5,117 bases of DNA from Candidatus Aminicenantota bacterium (GTDB taxonomy: Bacteria; Acidobacteriota; Aminicenantia; Aminicenantales; Saccharicenantaceae), in assembly GCA_026393955.1 (NCBI GenBank), contig JAPKZE010000071.1, forward strand, positions 1-5,117, given 5' to 3'. Of the stretch, positions 1 through 5,117 are shown piece after piece; within the stretch, counting starts at the first letter, position 1, and each line of letters opens with the position of its first letter. The notes under the pieces were generated by a model that worked only from the letters and a program-made list of their open reading frames with translations, had not been told where the DNA came from and made no database searches. Both the position numbers and the translations under genes were made by a program.

Positions 1-101
1 GCGTAGAGGATGGGGAAATAGGGCCACGACTTGAGCGGCAGGAACTTGTCCAGGAGCTCGACGCCCCTGGCCAGGGCCGCCTCGACGCTCTTTCGGCTCA
101 T
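1..101 (-). CDS. N-terminal part of an unrecognised protein, cut by the left window edge
   Basis: Only the first 33 codons are visible. They begin MSRKSVEAALARGVELLDKF and continue with LPLKSWPYFPILYA. Third codon positions are almost all G or C, like lepA, which supports real coding. The start is well fixed: an in-frame TAA lies at 113..111, nine bases upstream of the ATG, with no other start codon between. The residues suggest a short amphipathic helix followed by an aromatic, hydrophobic stretch (WPYFPILYA) that could enter a membrane segment, but too little is visible to assign a family. The gene follows lepA in the same direction with a 67-base gap. lepB (signal peptidase I) often follows lepA in other bacteria, but I see no signal-peptidase motif here, so I do not make that call. 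There is no Shine-Dalgarno sequence; a TATAAT hexamer ends eight bases before the ATG. Confidence 0.62.
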   Translation of the reverse strand, partial: MSRKSVEAALARGVELLDKFLPLKSWPYFPILY

Positions 102-109
102 CGTGTGTG

Positions 110-139
110 ATTATACGAACGCCACACGGCGCCGTTCAA
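110..139 (-). promoter_or_regulatory. Candidate promoter of the partial left-edge gene
   Basis: On the minus strand a perfect TATAAT (115..110) is preceded by TTGAAC (139..134) with an 18-base spacer. The expected start of transcription, near 104 to 101, falls practically on the ATG at 101, so the transcript would have almost no leader. The 10-base palindrome ACGGCGCCGT (126..135) lies mostly in the spacer and touches the -35 box. The lepA stop is only about 30 bases upstream of the -35, so read-through from lepA is also possible. Confidence 0.5.
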
Positions 140-168
140 GGACGCAGACGGGAAAGAGGGCCGGTCCC

Positions 169-1959
169 CTATTTGACTTCGAGGATGGCCAGGAAGGCCT
201 CCTGGGGGATATCCACCTTGCCGACGCGCCTCATCCGCTTCTTGTCGGCCTTCTGCTTCTCCAGCACCTTCATCTTGCGGGTGTAATCGCCGCCGTAGAG
301 CTTGGCCAGGACGTCCTTGCGGAAGGGCTTGACCGTCTCCCGGGCGATGATCCGCTTGCCGATGGCGGCCTGCAGCGCAACCTCGTACTGCTGGCGGGGG
401 ATGACCTTGCGCATGCGCTCGACCAGGCCGCGGCCGATCGTCACGGCCTTGTCCTCGTGGACGACGAGCGACAGCGCGTCGACGGCGTCGCCGTTGATGA
501 GGATGTCGAGCTTGACCAGCGGCCCCTCGCGGTAGCCGGAGAACTCGTAGTCGAGCGAGGCGTAGCCCTGGGACAGCTGCTTGAGCTGGTTGTAGAAATC
601 GAAGACGACCTCGTTGAGCGGAAGGGCATAGCCCAGGAACACGCGCCCCGGACCGATGTATTCCATCTTCTTCTGGATGCCGCGGCGCTCCTCGAGGAGC
701 TTGAACAGCCCGCCGAGATAGCGGTCGGGCGTCAGGATGACGGCCTCGATGACCGGTTCCTCGATCTTCGCGACCTCGGTCGCCTCCGGCATCTCGGAGG
801 GATTGTGGATCTCGAACGTCACCCCTGTCCGGCTGGTCACCCGGTAGCCGACGCTGGGGGCCGTCGTGATCAGCGTCAGCCCGTAGTCGCGCTCGAGGCG
901 CTCCTGGACGATCTCCCGGTGCAGGAGCCCGAGGAAGCCGGCCCGGAACCCCAGACCCAGGGCCGGCGAATTCTCCGGCTCGTACTGGAACGAGGCGTCG
1001 TTGAGGCGCAGCTTCTCCATGGCGTCGCGGAGCTCCTCGATGTTGCTCTCGCCGGCCGGGAAGATGCCGCAGAAGACCATGGACTTGGCTTCTTTGAATC
1101 CGGGCAGAGGCGTCCCGGTCGGGCGGTTGCGGTGGGTGACCGTATCGCCGACCCGGGCGTCGCTGAGCTTCTTGATCCCGGCGATGAGGTAACCGACCTC
1201 GCCCGTCCTCAGGACGCCCGACTTGACCGGCTTGGGCATGAGGTAGCCGACCTCCTCGGCCTCGTATTCCGCCCCGGAGGCCATGAGGACGATCCGATCG
1301 CCCGTCTTGATCTCCCCGTCGAGGATCCGGACGAGAACGATGACCCCCCGATAGGTATCGAACCAGGAATCGAAGAGGAGAGCCTTGAGGGGCGCGTCGG
1401 GGTCCCCTTTCGGCGGCGGGATGCGCTGGACCACGGCTTCGAAGAGCTCCGGCAGGCCCTGACCCGTCTTGGCGCTGACGAGCAGGGCCTCGGACCGGGG
1501 GATGCCGATGACGTGCTCCATCTGCTCGAGCGAATCCTCGATCTGGATCTGGGGCAGGTCGATCTTGTTGATGACCGGGACGAGGACGAGATCGTTGTGG
1601 ACGGCCAGGTACGCATTGGCCAGGGTCTGGGCCTCGACCCCCTGGGACGCGTCGATGACGAGGAGGGCCCCGTCGCAGGCGGACAGGCTCCTCGAGACCT
1701 CGTAGGAGAAATCGACGTGGCCGGGCGTGTCGATGAGGTCGAAAACGTAGTCTTCCCCCGAGAGGCTCCGGTAGGTCAGGCGGACGGTCTGGGCCTTGAT
1801 GGTGATGCCGCGCTCCCGCTCGAGGTCCATGGTGTCCAGGACCTGTTCCTTGAGCTCCCGCGAGGACAGGGCCCCGGTCAGCTCGATGAACCGGTCGGCC
1901 AGGGTGGATTTCCCGTGGTCGACGTGGGCGATGATGGAGAAGTTCCTGATATTCTTCAT
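169..1959 (-). CDS. lepA: Elongation factor 4 (LepA), ribosome-associated GTPase
   Basis: This is a complete 596-residue LepA/EF4, close to the family's usual length of about 600. The family binds the ribosome in the cytoplasm, affects translocation, initiation and ribosome assembly, and hydrolyses GTP. All GTPase motifs are visible: G1 AHVDHGKST (residues 11-19), switch I ERERGITIKAQT (47-58), G3 DTPGH with catalytic His81 followed by VDF (77-84), G4 NKID (131-134) and G5 SAK (162-164). The G domain is followed by the beta-barrel domain II (from about 190), then the EF-G-like domains III and V, and the LepA-specific C-terminal domain ending in a basic KKRMRRVGK stretch and PQEAFLAILEVK. The start MKNIRNFSIIAHVDHGKS matches the conserved LepA N-terminus, so I keep the ATG at 1959. 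No Shine-Dalgarno precedes it. It is divergent from tatA and codirectional with the partial gene at the left edge. Confidence 0.98.
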   Translation of the reverse strand: MKNIRNFSIIAHVDHGKSTLADRFIELTGALSSRELKEQVLDTMDLERERGITIKAQTVRLTYRSLSGEDYVFDLIDTPGHVDFSYEVSRSLSACDGALLVIDASQGVEAQTLANAYLAVHNDLVLVPVINKIDLPQIQIEDSLEQMEHVIGIPRSEALLVSAKTGQGLPELFEAVVQRIPPPKGDPDAPLKALLFDSWFDTYRGVIVLVRILDGEIKTGDRIVLMASGAEYEAEEVGYLMPKPVKSGVLRTGEVGYLIAGIKKLSDARVGDTVTHRNRPTGTPLPGFKEAKSMVFCGIFPAGESNIEELRDAMEKLRLNDASFQYEPENSPALGLGFRAGFLGLLHREIVQERLERDYGLTLITTAPSVGYRVTSRTGVTFEIHNPSEMPEATEVAKIEEPVIEAVILTPDRYLGGLFKLLEERRGIQKKMEYIGPGRVFLGYALPLNEVVFDFYNQLKQLSQGYASLDYEFSGYREGPLVKLDILINGDAVDALSLVVHEDKAVTIGRGLVERMRKVIPRQQYEVALQAAIGKRIIARETVKPFRKDVLAKLYGGDYTRKMKVLEKQKADKKRMRRVGKVDIPQEAFLAILEVK

Positions 1960-1969
1960 GGAAACGGTA

Positions 1970-1998
1970 ATTATGGCAGATTTCCCCTGGGGCGTCCA
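1970..1998 (-). promoter_or_regulatory. Candidate lepA promoter, extended -10 type
   Basis: On the minus strand CATAAT (1975..1970) is preceded by TG plus one base (1978..1976), forming an extended -10 motif. A weak -35-like TGGACG (1998..1993) sits 17 bases upstream. The predicted transcription start is about 1965 to 1959, giving a leader of at most a few bases before the ATG at 1959. CCCCTGGGG, an interrupted palindrome at 1984-1992, fills part of the spacer. This is inferred from motif and spacing only. Confidence 0.45.
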
Positions 1999-2021
1999 CC
2001 GGAGCGCCCTGGCCGGCCGAA

Positions 2022-2050
2022 TTGACTTTTAGGGGGGGTGGGGGTATCTT
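2022..2050 (+). promoter_or_regulatory. tatA promoter with a G-rich spacer
   Basis: TTGACT (2022-2027) and TATCTT (2045-2050) are separated by exactly 17 bases, the standard arrangement for the housekeeping sigma factor. The spacer is unusual: after TTTA it is seven Gs, a T and five Gs. Predicted +1 is near 2057, leaving a leader of about 33 bases before the tatA ATG. The region also lies just upstream of the divergent lepA promoter, with the 8-base palindrome GGCCGGCC (2011-2018) between them. Confidence 0.65.
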
Positions 2051-2077
2051 CTAGGGGAGAAATCTGGTCTGAAATCT

Positions 2078-2083
2078 AAGGAG
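2078..2083 (+). promoter_or_regulatory. Ribosome-binding site of tatA
   Basis: AAGGAG lies six bases before the ATG at 2090, an ideal Shine-Dalgarno sequence and spacing. It fixes the tatA start, and contrasts with the two minus-strand genes, which lack such a site. Confidence 0.85.
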
Positions 2084-2089
2084 TCTCGC

Positions 2090-2275
2090 ATGCTTGGATC
2101 CATAGGACCCACCGAGCTGATCCTGATCCTCCTCATCGTTATCATCATCTTCGGCGCCCGGAAGCTCCCGGACCTCGGCAAATCGATCGGCGAGGGCATC
2201 AAGAACTTCAAGAAGTCGATGAACACGAAGGACGACCAGGACGGCCCCAAGAACCCCGAGCCCCCCAAGGGCTGA
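2090..2275 (+). CDS. tatA: Sec-independent protein translocase subunit TatA
   Basis: A 61-residue TatA/TatE-type protein, which forms the pore-like oligomer of the twin-arginine pathway that exports folded proteins across the inner membrane. The order of parts is typical: short periplasmic N-terminus, transmembrane helix (about residues 9-20, ELILILLIVIII), the Phe-Gly hinge (21-22), then the amphipathic helix ARKLPDLGKSIGEGIKNFKK (23-42) and a short charged, Pro-rich tail. The Pro-Thr-Glu at 7-9 puts a polar residue at the start of the helix; Glu occurs here in many TatA proteins of minimal TatAC systems and in TatB. The FG plus KLPDLG pattern and short tail favour TatA over TatB. It has its own promoter and ribosome-binding site and a hairpin downstream, so it is probably monocistronic. 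No tatC, tatB or obvious twin-arginine substrate is in the window. Confidence 0.95.
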   Translation: MLGSIGPTELILILLIVIIIFGARKLPDLGKSIGEGIKNFKKSMNTKDDQDGPKNPEPPKG

Positions 2276-2290
2276 CGGAGCAGCCCAGCC

Positions 2291-2319
2291 GCCCGCCGGG
2301 CCCTGACCGGGCGGGCTTT
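2291..2319 (+). terminator. Possible intrinsic terminator after tatA
   Basis: GCCCGCC (2291-2297) pairs with GGCGGGC (2310-2316), extended by GG/CC with one bulged G, around a short loop. It starts 15 bases after the tatA stop. Only three Ts follow the stem, so the U-tract is weak. The stem is strong and the position fits; efficiency is uncertain. Confidence 0.55.
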
Positions 2320-2419
2320 CGAGAATCCCGATGACATCTTCCTTTGACGCCGGGGACAAGCAGCTGAGACCGGGGCTCTTTTGGGTGTAACCAAGCCGCC
2401 GGAACGGGAGTTATTTGCT
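2320..2419. other. Non-coding stretch between tatA and the receptor gene
   Basis: I see no gene here. It contains CCGGGG twice, at 2350-2355 and 2370-2375, exactly 20 bases apart. It also contains a CAGCTG palindrome (2361-2366), a small imperfect palindrome with TTGG and CCAA arms (2381-2394), and the left arm of a longer inverted repeat (2396-2403). I compared it with the riboswitch classes I know and recognised none; the short CTGAGA resembles part of the TPP element, but the rest of that motif is absent. The base composition falls towards A and T at the promoter that follows. Confidence 0.5.
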
Positions 2420-2436
2420 TTGACAACCTCCGGCGG
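2396..2436. repeat. 8-base inverted repeat flanking the -35 box
   Basis: CCGCCGGA (2396-2403) and TCCGGCGG (2429-2436) are perfect inverted copies separated by 25 bases. The left arm lies upstream of the -35 box and the right arm sits between the -35 and -10 of the receptor promoter. The centre-to-centre distance of 33 bases is about three helical turns, suiting a protein that binds both arms on one face. It could also be a chance pairing in GC-rich DNA. A run of six As follows it, so it does not look like a plus-strand terminator. Confidence 0.5.
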
Positions 2437-2448
2437 AAAAAATATAAA
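2420..2448 (+). promoter_or_regulatory. Near-consensus promoter of the TonB-dependent receptor gene
   Basis: TTGACA (2420-2425, perfect -35) and TATAAA (2443-2448, five of six matches to the -10) are separated by exactly 17 bases. The predicted start is near 2455, giving a leader of about 27 bases that contains the ribosome-binding site. This is the best promoter in the window. An A-run and A/T-rich tract occur around the -10, in contrast to the GC-rich surroundings. Confidence 0.8.
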
Positions 2449-2469
2449 AGTACGGTGGAGCAAGAGACC

Positions 2470-2476
2470 AAGGAGG
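2470..2476 (+). promoter_or_regulatory. Ribosome-binding site that selects a TTG start
   Basis: AAGGAGG, a full Shine-Dalgarno sequence, lies five bases before the TTG at 2482. There is no ATG nearby; the first in-frame ATG is residue 29, beyond the signal peptide. An in-frame GTG at 2455 lies at the predicted transcription start and has no such site. Confidence 0.85.
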
Positions 2477-2481
2477 CCTCG

Positions 2482-5117
2482 TTGACCCGAAAATCCCTCG
2501 TTTCTCTGGCCCTCGGCGCGGCTCTCCTGGCCTTCTCCCTGCCCGCCGCCGCCCAGCGCGGACCGATGGGCTCCATCAAGGGCCGGATCACCGACGAAAA
2601 GGGCGCCCCCCTCTCCGGCGCCTACCTTTACCTGACCTCCACCGAAAGCCTCGGGATGGCGAACTACATGACTCCCAAGTCGGGCCTGTTCGGCTTCGTC
2701 GGCCTGGTGCCCGGCAAGTTCAAGCTCATCGCCGAGAAGGCCGGCTTCAAGACGGTCACGGTCGAGGGGATCGTCGTCTCCGCCGGGGCGACCTTCACGG
2801 CCAACATCAAATTGGCCCCCAGCGCCATCGAGGACGAGCCCTCGACCGCGCAGCCCGGCACGGGCCTCGACCGTGAATCGGCCCGCTACGCCGTCATCCT
2901 CAACCGCGACATCGCCGCCCGGCTGCCTCTCGGACGCGACATCTCATCGATCCTGGGGCTCGTTCCCGGCCTCGTCTTCGAGACCGACCCGGTCTCCGAC
3001 CGTTTCTCCGTCAACGGAATGCCTTATACGTCCTCCATCGTCGTCCAGGACGACATCATCCTCAGCGGCCCCGTCGACGGCCGGTTCTTGAACAGGATCA
3101 GCACCGATTTCGTCGACGAGATCGTCGTCGACGCCGCGGGCCATACCGCGGACATCGGGCCCGGGCAGGGCGCCTACATCAACATCATCCACCGGGCGGG
3201 TTCTCCCAGGACCGAGGGCAGCCTCTTCTACAGCGCCTCGGGCAAGGGCCTGACCAACTCGCTCTGGACGGCCGACGAGCTGGAGGAGATGCCCAACGCG
3301 GCCCCGACCTCGCTCCGGCGCGAGCACGACCTGTCCTTCACGCTGGGCGGGCCCGTGCTCAAGGACATGGCCTGGATGCTGGCCAATATCCACTTCACCA
3401 GTCTCGGCCGCACGGCGCCCTTCAACTACTGGACCGACCCGACCGGCGTCCGCCATTTCGTCTACGACTATTCCGAGAAGAGCCTGTCCGGGATGTTCAA
3501 GCTGTCGATGGACGTGATGGATAAGTTCAAGGGCGTCGTGGAGGTGGGATTCGGCGGGCTCCGCGAGCCCGTCTACGCGCCCGACGTCGATCCGCTCCGG
3601 CCCGAAGCCTCGACGCGCAACCTCGACGGCGACCGGACTCTCCTGGCCCGCCTCGGCGGGAGCTACGTCGTCGGCCAGCAAATGCGGGTCGACCTTTCGA
3701 TCGGCTACGCCAAGGACCGCAAGCCTCTGCTTCTCAACGACATGGCCAAGACCAAGCCCGAATACAGCGACCTTATCACGGGCTACAACTGGGGCAGCGG
3801 GTCGCTGAACGACCAGGAAACGGCCAGCCGGATGAAGATCGGCATCGCTTTGTCCCGCATCCAGGACGGATGGCTGGGTACGTTCCACGAGCTCGTGGCT
3901 GGTGGCGAGTACGAGTCGACCAAGGCCTCGTCGTCGACCTGGAAGGCCGACAACCTCATCTACAATTACGTCGACGGCAGCCCCTATACGTTCGGCCGGA
4001 CCCTCTCCCCGTTCTCGGGCGAAGAGGTCGGCTACGGGCTCATCGGGTTCTACATCGCCCCCGCGGGCGAGAACATGTCCCTCAGCCGCGAGCTCAAGAG
4101 GATCGGCGCCTTCGTCCAGGACCGGATCAAGATCGGAGGCCGCCTGTCGCTCTCGGCCGGATTCCGTTTCGACCGGTCCGAGGCGCTCTTCGGGCAGTTC
4201 TCCAAGGGCACCGCCGGAAATTCCGTGAGCGTCAACTTGGGCAACACGCTCATCGCCCCCACCCTGGGCTACAATCTCTACAGCTCGATCAGCCTCCCCC
4301 AATGGGACAAGGCCATCGTCTGGAGCGAGATCTCGCCGCGCCTCGGCCTGAGCTTCGACCTCCTGGGGGGCGGCCGGACCATCCTCAAAGCCTCCTGGGC
4401 GCGGTTGCCGGAATACCTCGGCCTCGGCTACTCCCAGGACCTGGCCCAAGTCGATCCGACGGCCTCCCATGATTTCGTCTGGTACGACGAGGACGCGAAC
4501 GGCCTGGTCAACGCGGCTGACACCTACAAGCTCGTGCCCTATGATTTCCGGGTCTACAGGACCGAGTTCTTCAAGCAGGCCGTCGACCCCGAGCTCAGCG
4601 CTCCCGTCATCGAGGAGTGGACGGCCGGCATCGACCAGGCCGTCGGCCGGGATTTCACCCTGTCCGCCCGCTACATCGACCGGCGCCACACCAACCTCAC
4701 CGGGCACGTCGTCTACGACCCCTCGACCGGGGCCCACTGGTCGCGTCTCGAGGAGGCCCCGGAGGGCTGGTGGGTGCCCTTCTCGACCACCGTCCCGGGG
4801 ACGGACGGCTACGAGGACGTGGCCCTGGACCTGTATCTCCCCGCCACGGACGCCCCCGATTACTTCGAGCGCATCGAGAACGTTCCCGAGCTCAAGGCCC
4901 GGTACCGGAGCATGGAACTCGCGTTCCGCAAGAGGATGTCGCACAGCTGGCAGCTCTTCGGCTCCCTGACCCTGAACCGCGCGACCGGGACGACCACCAT
5001 GGCCTCGAACTGGAGCGCCGGGAATTCTCCCGTCCTGCTGACGCCGAACTCGTTCATCAACGTCGCCGAGACCGACCACCTCTATCAGGACCGCCCCTTC
5101 GTGGCCCGGCTGGCCGG
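2482..5117 (+). CDS. TonB-dependent receptor, Oar-like, with carboxypeptidase-regulatory-like domain (3' end outside the window)
   Basis: The frame stays open for 878 codons to the right edge with no stop. Likely an outer-membrane beta-barrel receptor or importer energised by TonB; the substrate cannot be told. Residues 1-24 are a signal peptide (basic TRK, hydrophobic core, cut after LPAAA). Residues about 30-112 form a carboxypeptidase-regulatory-like Ig fold (GSIKGRITDEKGAPLSGAYL, later GLVPGKFKLIAEKAGFKTVTV). Residues about 141-248 resemble a TonB plug: LPLGRDISSILGLVPGL, FSVNGM, DFVDEIVVDAAG and GQGAYINIIHRAG. From about 247 alternating aromatic strands fit the barrel (for example RLSLSAGFRFDRSEALFG). 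No cysteine occurs in the visible part, usual for such barrels. No clear TonB box is visible after the Ig domain. Relatives run to about 900-1100 residues, so up to a fifth may be missing. The TTG start is chosen for its Shine-Dalgarno site and because it gives a clean signal peptide. Confidence 0.88.
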   Translation, partial: MTRKSLVSLALGAALLAFSLPAAAQRGPMGSIKGRITDEKGAPLSGAYLYLTSTESLGMANYMTPKSGLFGFVGLVPGKFKLIAEKAGFKTVTVEGIVVSAGATFTANIKLAPSAIEDEPSTAQPGTGLDRESARYAVILNRDIAARLPLGRDISSILGLVPGLVFETDPVSDRFSVNGMPYTSSIVVQDDIILSGPVDGRFLNRISTDFVDEIVVDAAGHTADIGPGQGAYINIIHRAGSPRTEGSLFYSASGKGLTNSLWTADELEEMPNAAPTSLRREHDLSFTLGGPVLKDMAWMLANIHFTSLGRTAPFNYWTDPTGVRHFVYDYSEKSLSGMFKLSMDVMDKFKGVVEVGFGGLREPVYAPDVDPLRPEASTRNLDGDRTLLARLGGSYVVGQQMRVDLSIGYAKDRKPLLLNDMAKTKPEYSDLITGYNWGSGSLNDQETASRMKIGIALSRIQDGWLGTFHELVAGGEYESTKASSSTWKADNLIYNYVDGSPYTFGRTLSPFSGEEVGYGLIGFYIAPAGENMSLSRELKRIGAFVQDRIKIGGRLSLSAGFRFDRSEALFGQFSKGTAGNSVSVNLGNTLIAPTLGYNLYSSISLPQWDKAIVWSEISPRLGLSFDLLGGGRTILKASWARLPEYLGLGYSQDLAQVDPTASHDFVWYDEDANGLVNAADTYKLVPYDFRVYRTEFFKQAVDPELSAPVIEEWTAGIDQAVGRDFTLSARYIDRRHTNLTGHVVYDPSTGAHWSRLEEAPEGWWVPFSTTVPGTDGYEDVALDLYLPATDAPDYFERIENVPELKARYRSMELAFRKRMSHSWQLFGSLTLNRATGTTTMASNWSAGNSPVLLTPNSFINVAETDHLYQDRPFVARLA

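Noticed and set aside
1..101. Calling the left-edge gene signal peptidase I (lepB) from its position after lepA
   Set aside because: The 33 visible residues show no signal-peptidase motif, and position alone is not enough.
98..1999. A 633-codon open frame on the minus strand in a second frame of lepA
   Set aside because: The Arg/Pro/Gly-rich translation is a frame-shifted shadow of lepA; the conserved GTPase motifs are all in the other frame.
31..2025. A 664-codon open frame on the plus strand opposite lepA
   Set aside because: It lies antisense to a fully conserved LepA, and its composition (long runs of Asp, Leu, Gly, Val and Glu) is what a GC-rich gene yields on its other strand. It shows no recognisable domain.
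2340..2419. A possible riboswitch upstream of the receptor gene (GCTGAGA resembles part of the TPP element)
   Set aside because: The remaining conserved parts of the TPP element are missing, and the segment lies upstream of the predicted transcription start near 2455, so it would not be in the receptor mRNA.
2029..2463. Minus-strand open frames overlapping tatA and the intergenic region
   Set aside because: They run antisense through tatA, its promoter and the receptor promoter, with no recognisable domain or start signals.
3870..4472. Plus-strand open frames of 200 and 166 codons inside the receptor gene (3870-4472 and 4469-4969)
   Set aside because: They are out-of-frame shadows, rich in Arg, Pro and Ser, with no ribosome-binding site or domain; the receptor frame is continuous through them.
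2944..5079. A 711-codon open frame on the minus strand opposite the receptor gene
   Set aside because: The plus-strand frame has a promoter, ribosome-binding site, signal peptide and recognisable domains. The antisense translation is low-complexity and rich in Val, Gly, Asp and Arg, as expected from GC-rich codon bias.

Overview
The window is GC-rich bacterial DNA with third codon positions almost all G or C. It carries four genes in two divergent blocks: a Gram-negative-type outer-membrane receptor with a carboxypeptidase-regulatory-like N-terminal domain, a small TatA, and LepA. This type of receptor (Oar-like, with a signal peptide, Ig-like domain, plug and large barrel) is abundant in Acidobacteriota and the Aminicenantes. 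I lean to that part of the tree by style of sequence only; no rRNA or other marker gene is present to prove it.

Left block, minus strand: lepA (elongation factor 4), complete and with every GTPase motif intact. After 67 bases it is followed by the first 33 codons of an unrecognised protein that runs off the left edge. Neither minus-strand start codon has a Shine-Dalgarno sequence. Both have a -10-like hexamer about 10 bases upstream, so leaderless or near-leaderless transcripts are plausible.

Middle: a 130-base divergent intergenic region between lepA and tatA holds a promoter pointing each way. The tatA promoter has correctly spaced -35 and -10 boxes, but its spacer is almost pure G. tatA (61 codons) has a clear ribosome-binding site and is followed by a GC-rich hairpin that may be a terminator. 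No tatC or tatB lies next to it.

Right block, plus strand: after a 206-base intergenic region comes a near-consensus sigma70-type promoter (-35 and -10 with a 17-base spacer), a strong ribosome-binding site and a TTG-initiated TonB-dependent-receptor-like gene. It stays open for 878 codons to the right edge. An 8-base inverted repeat brackets the -35 box and is a candidate operator.

Functionally these are ordinary genes: a translation factor, one component of the Tat protein-export pathway, and an outer-membrane receptor or importer. I see no mobile element, CRISPR array, tRNA or rRNA. I also see no convincing new multi-gene system; the points of interest are mainly regulatory architecture and start-site features.
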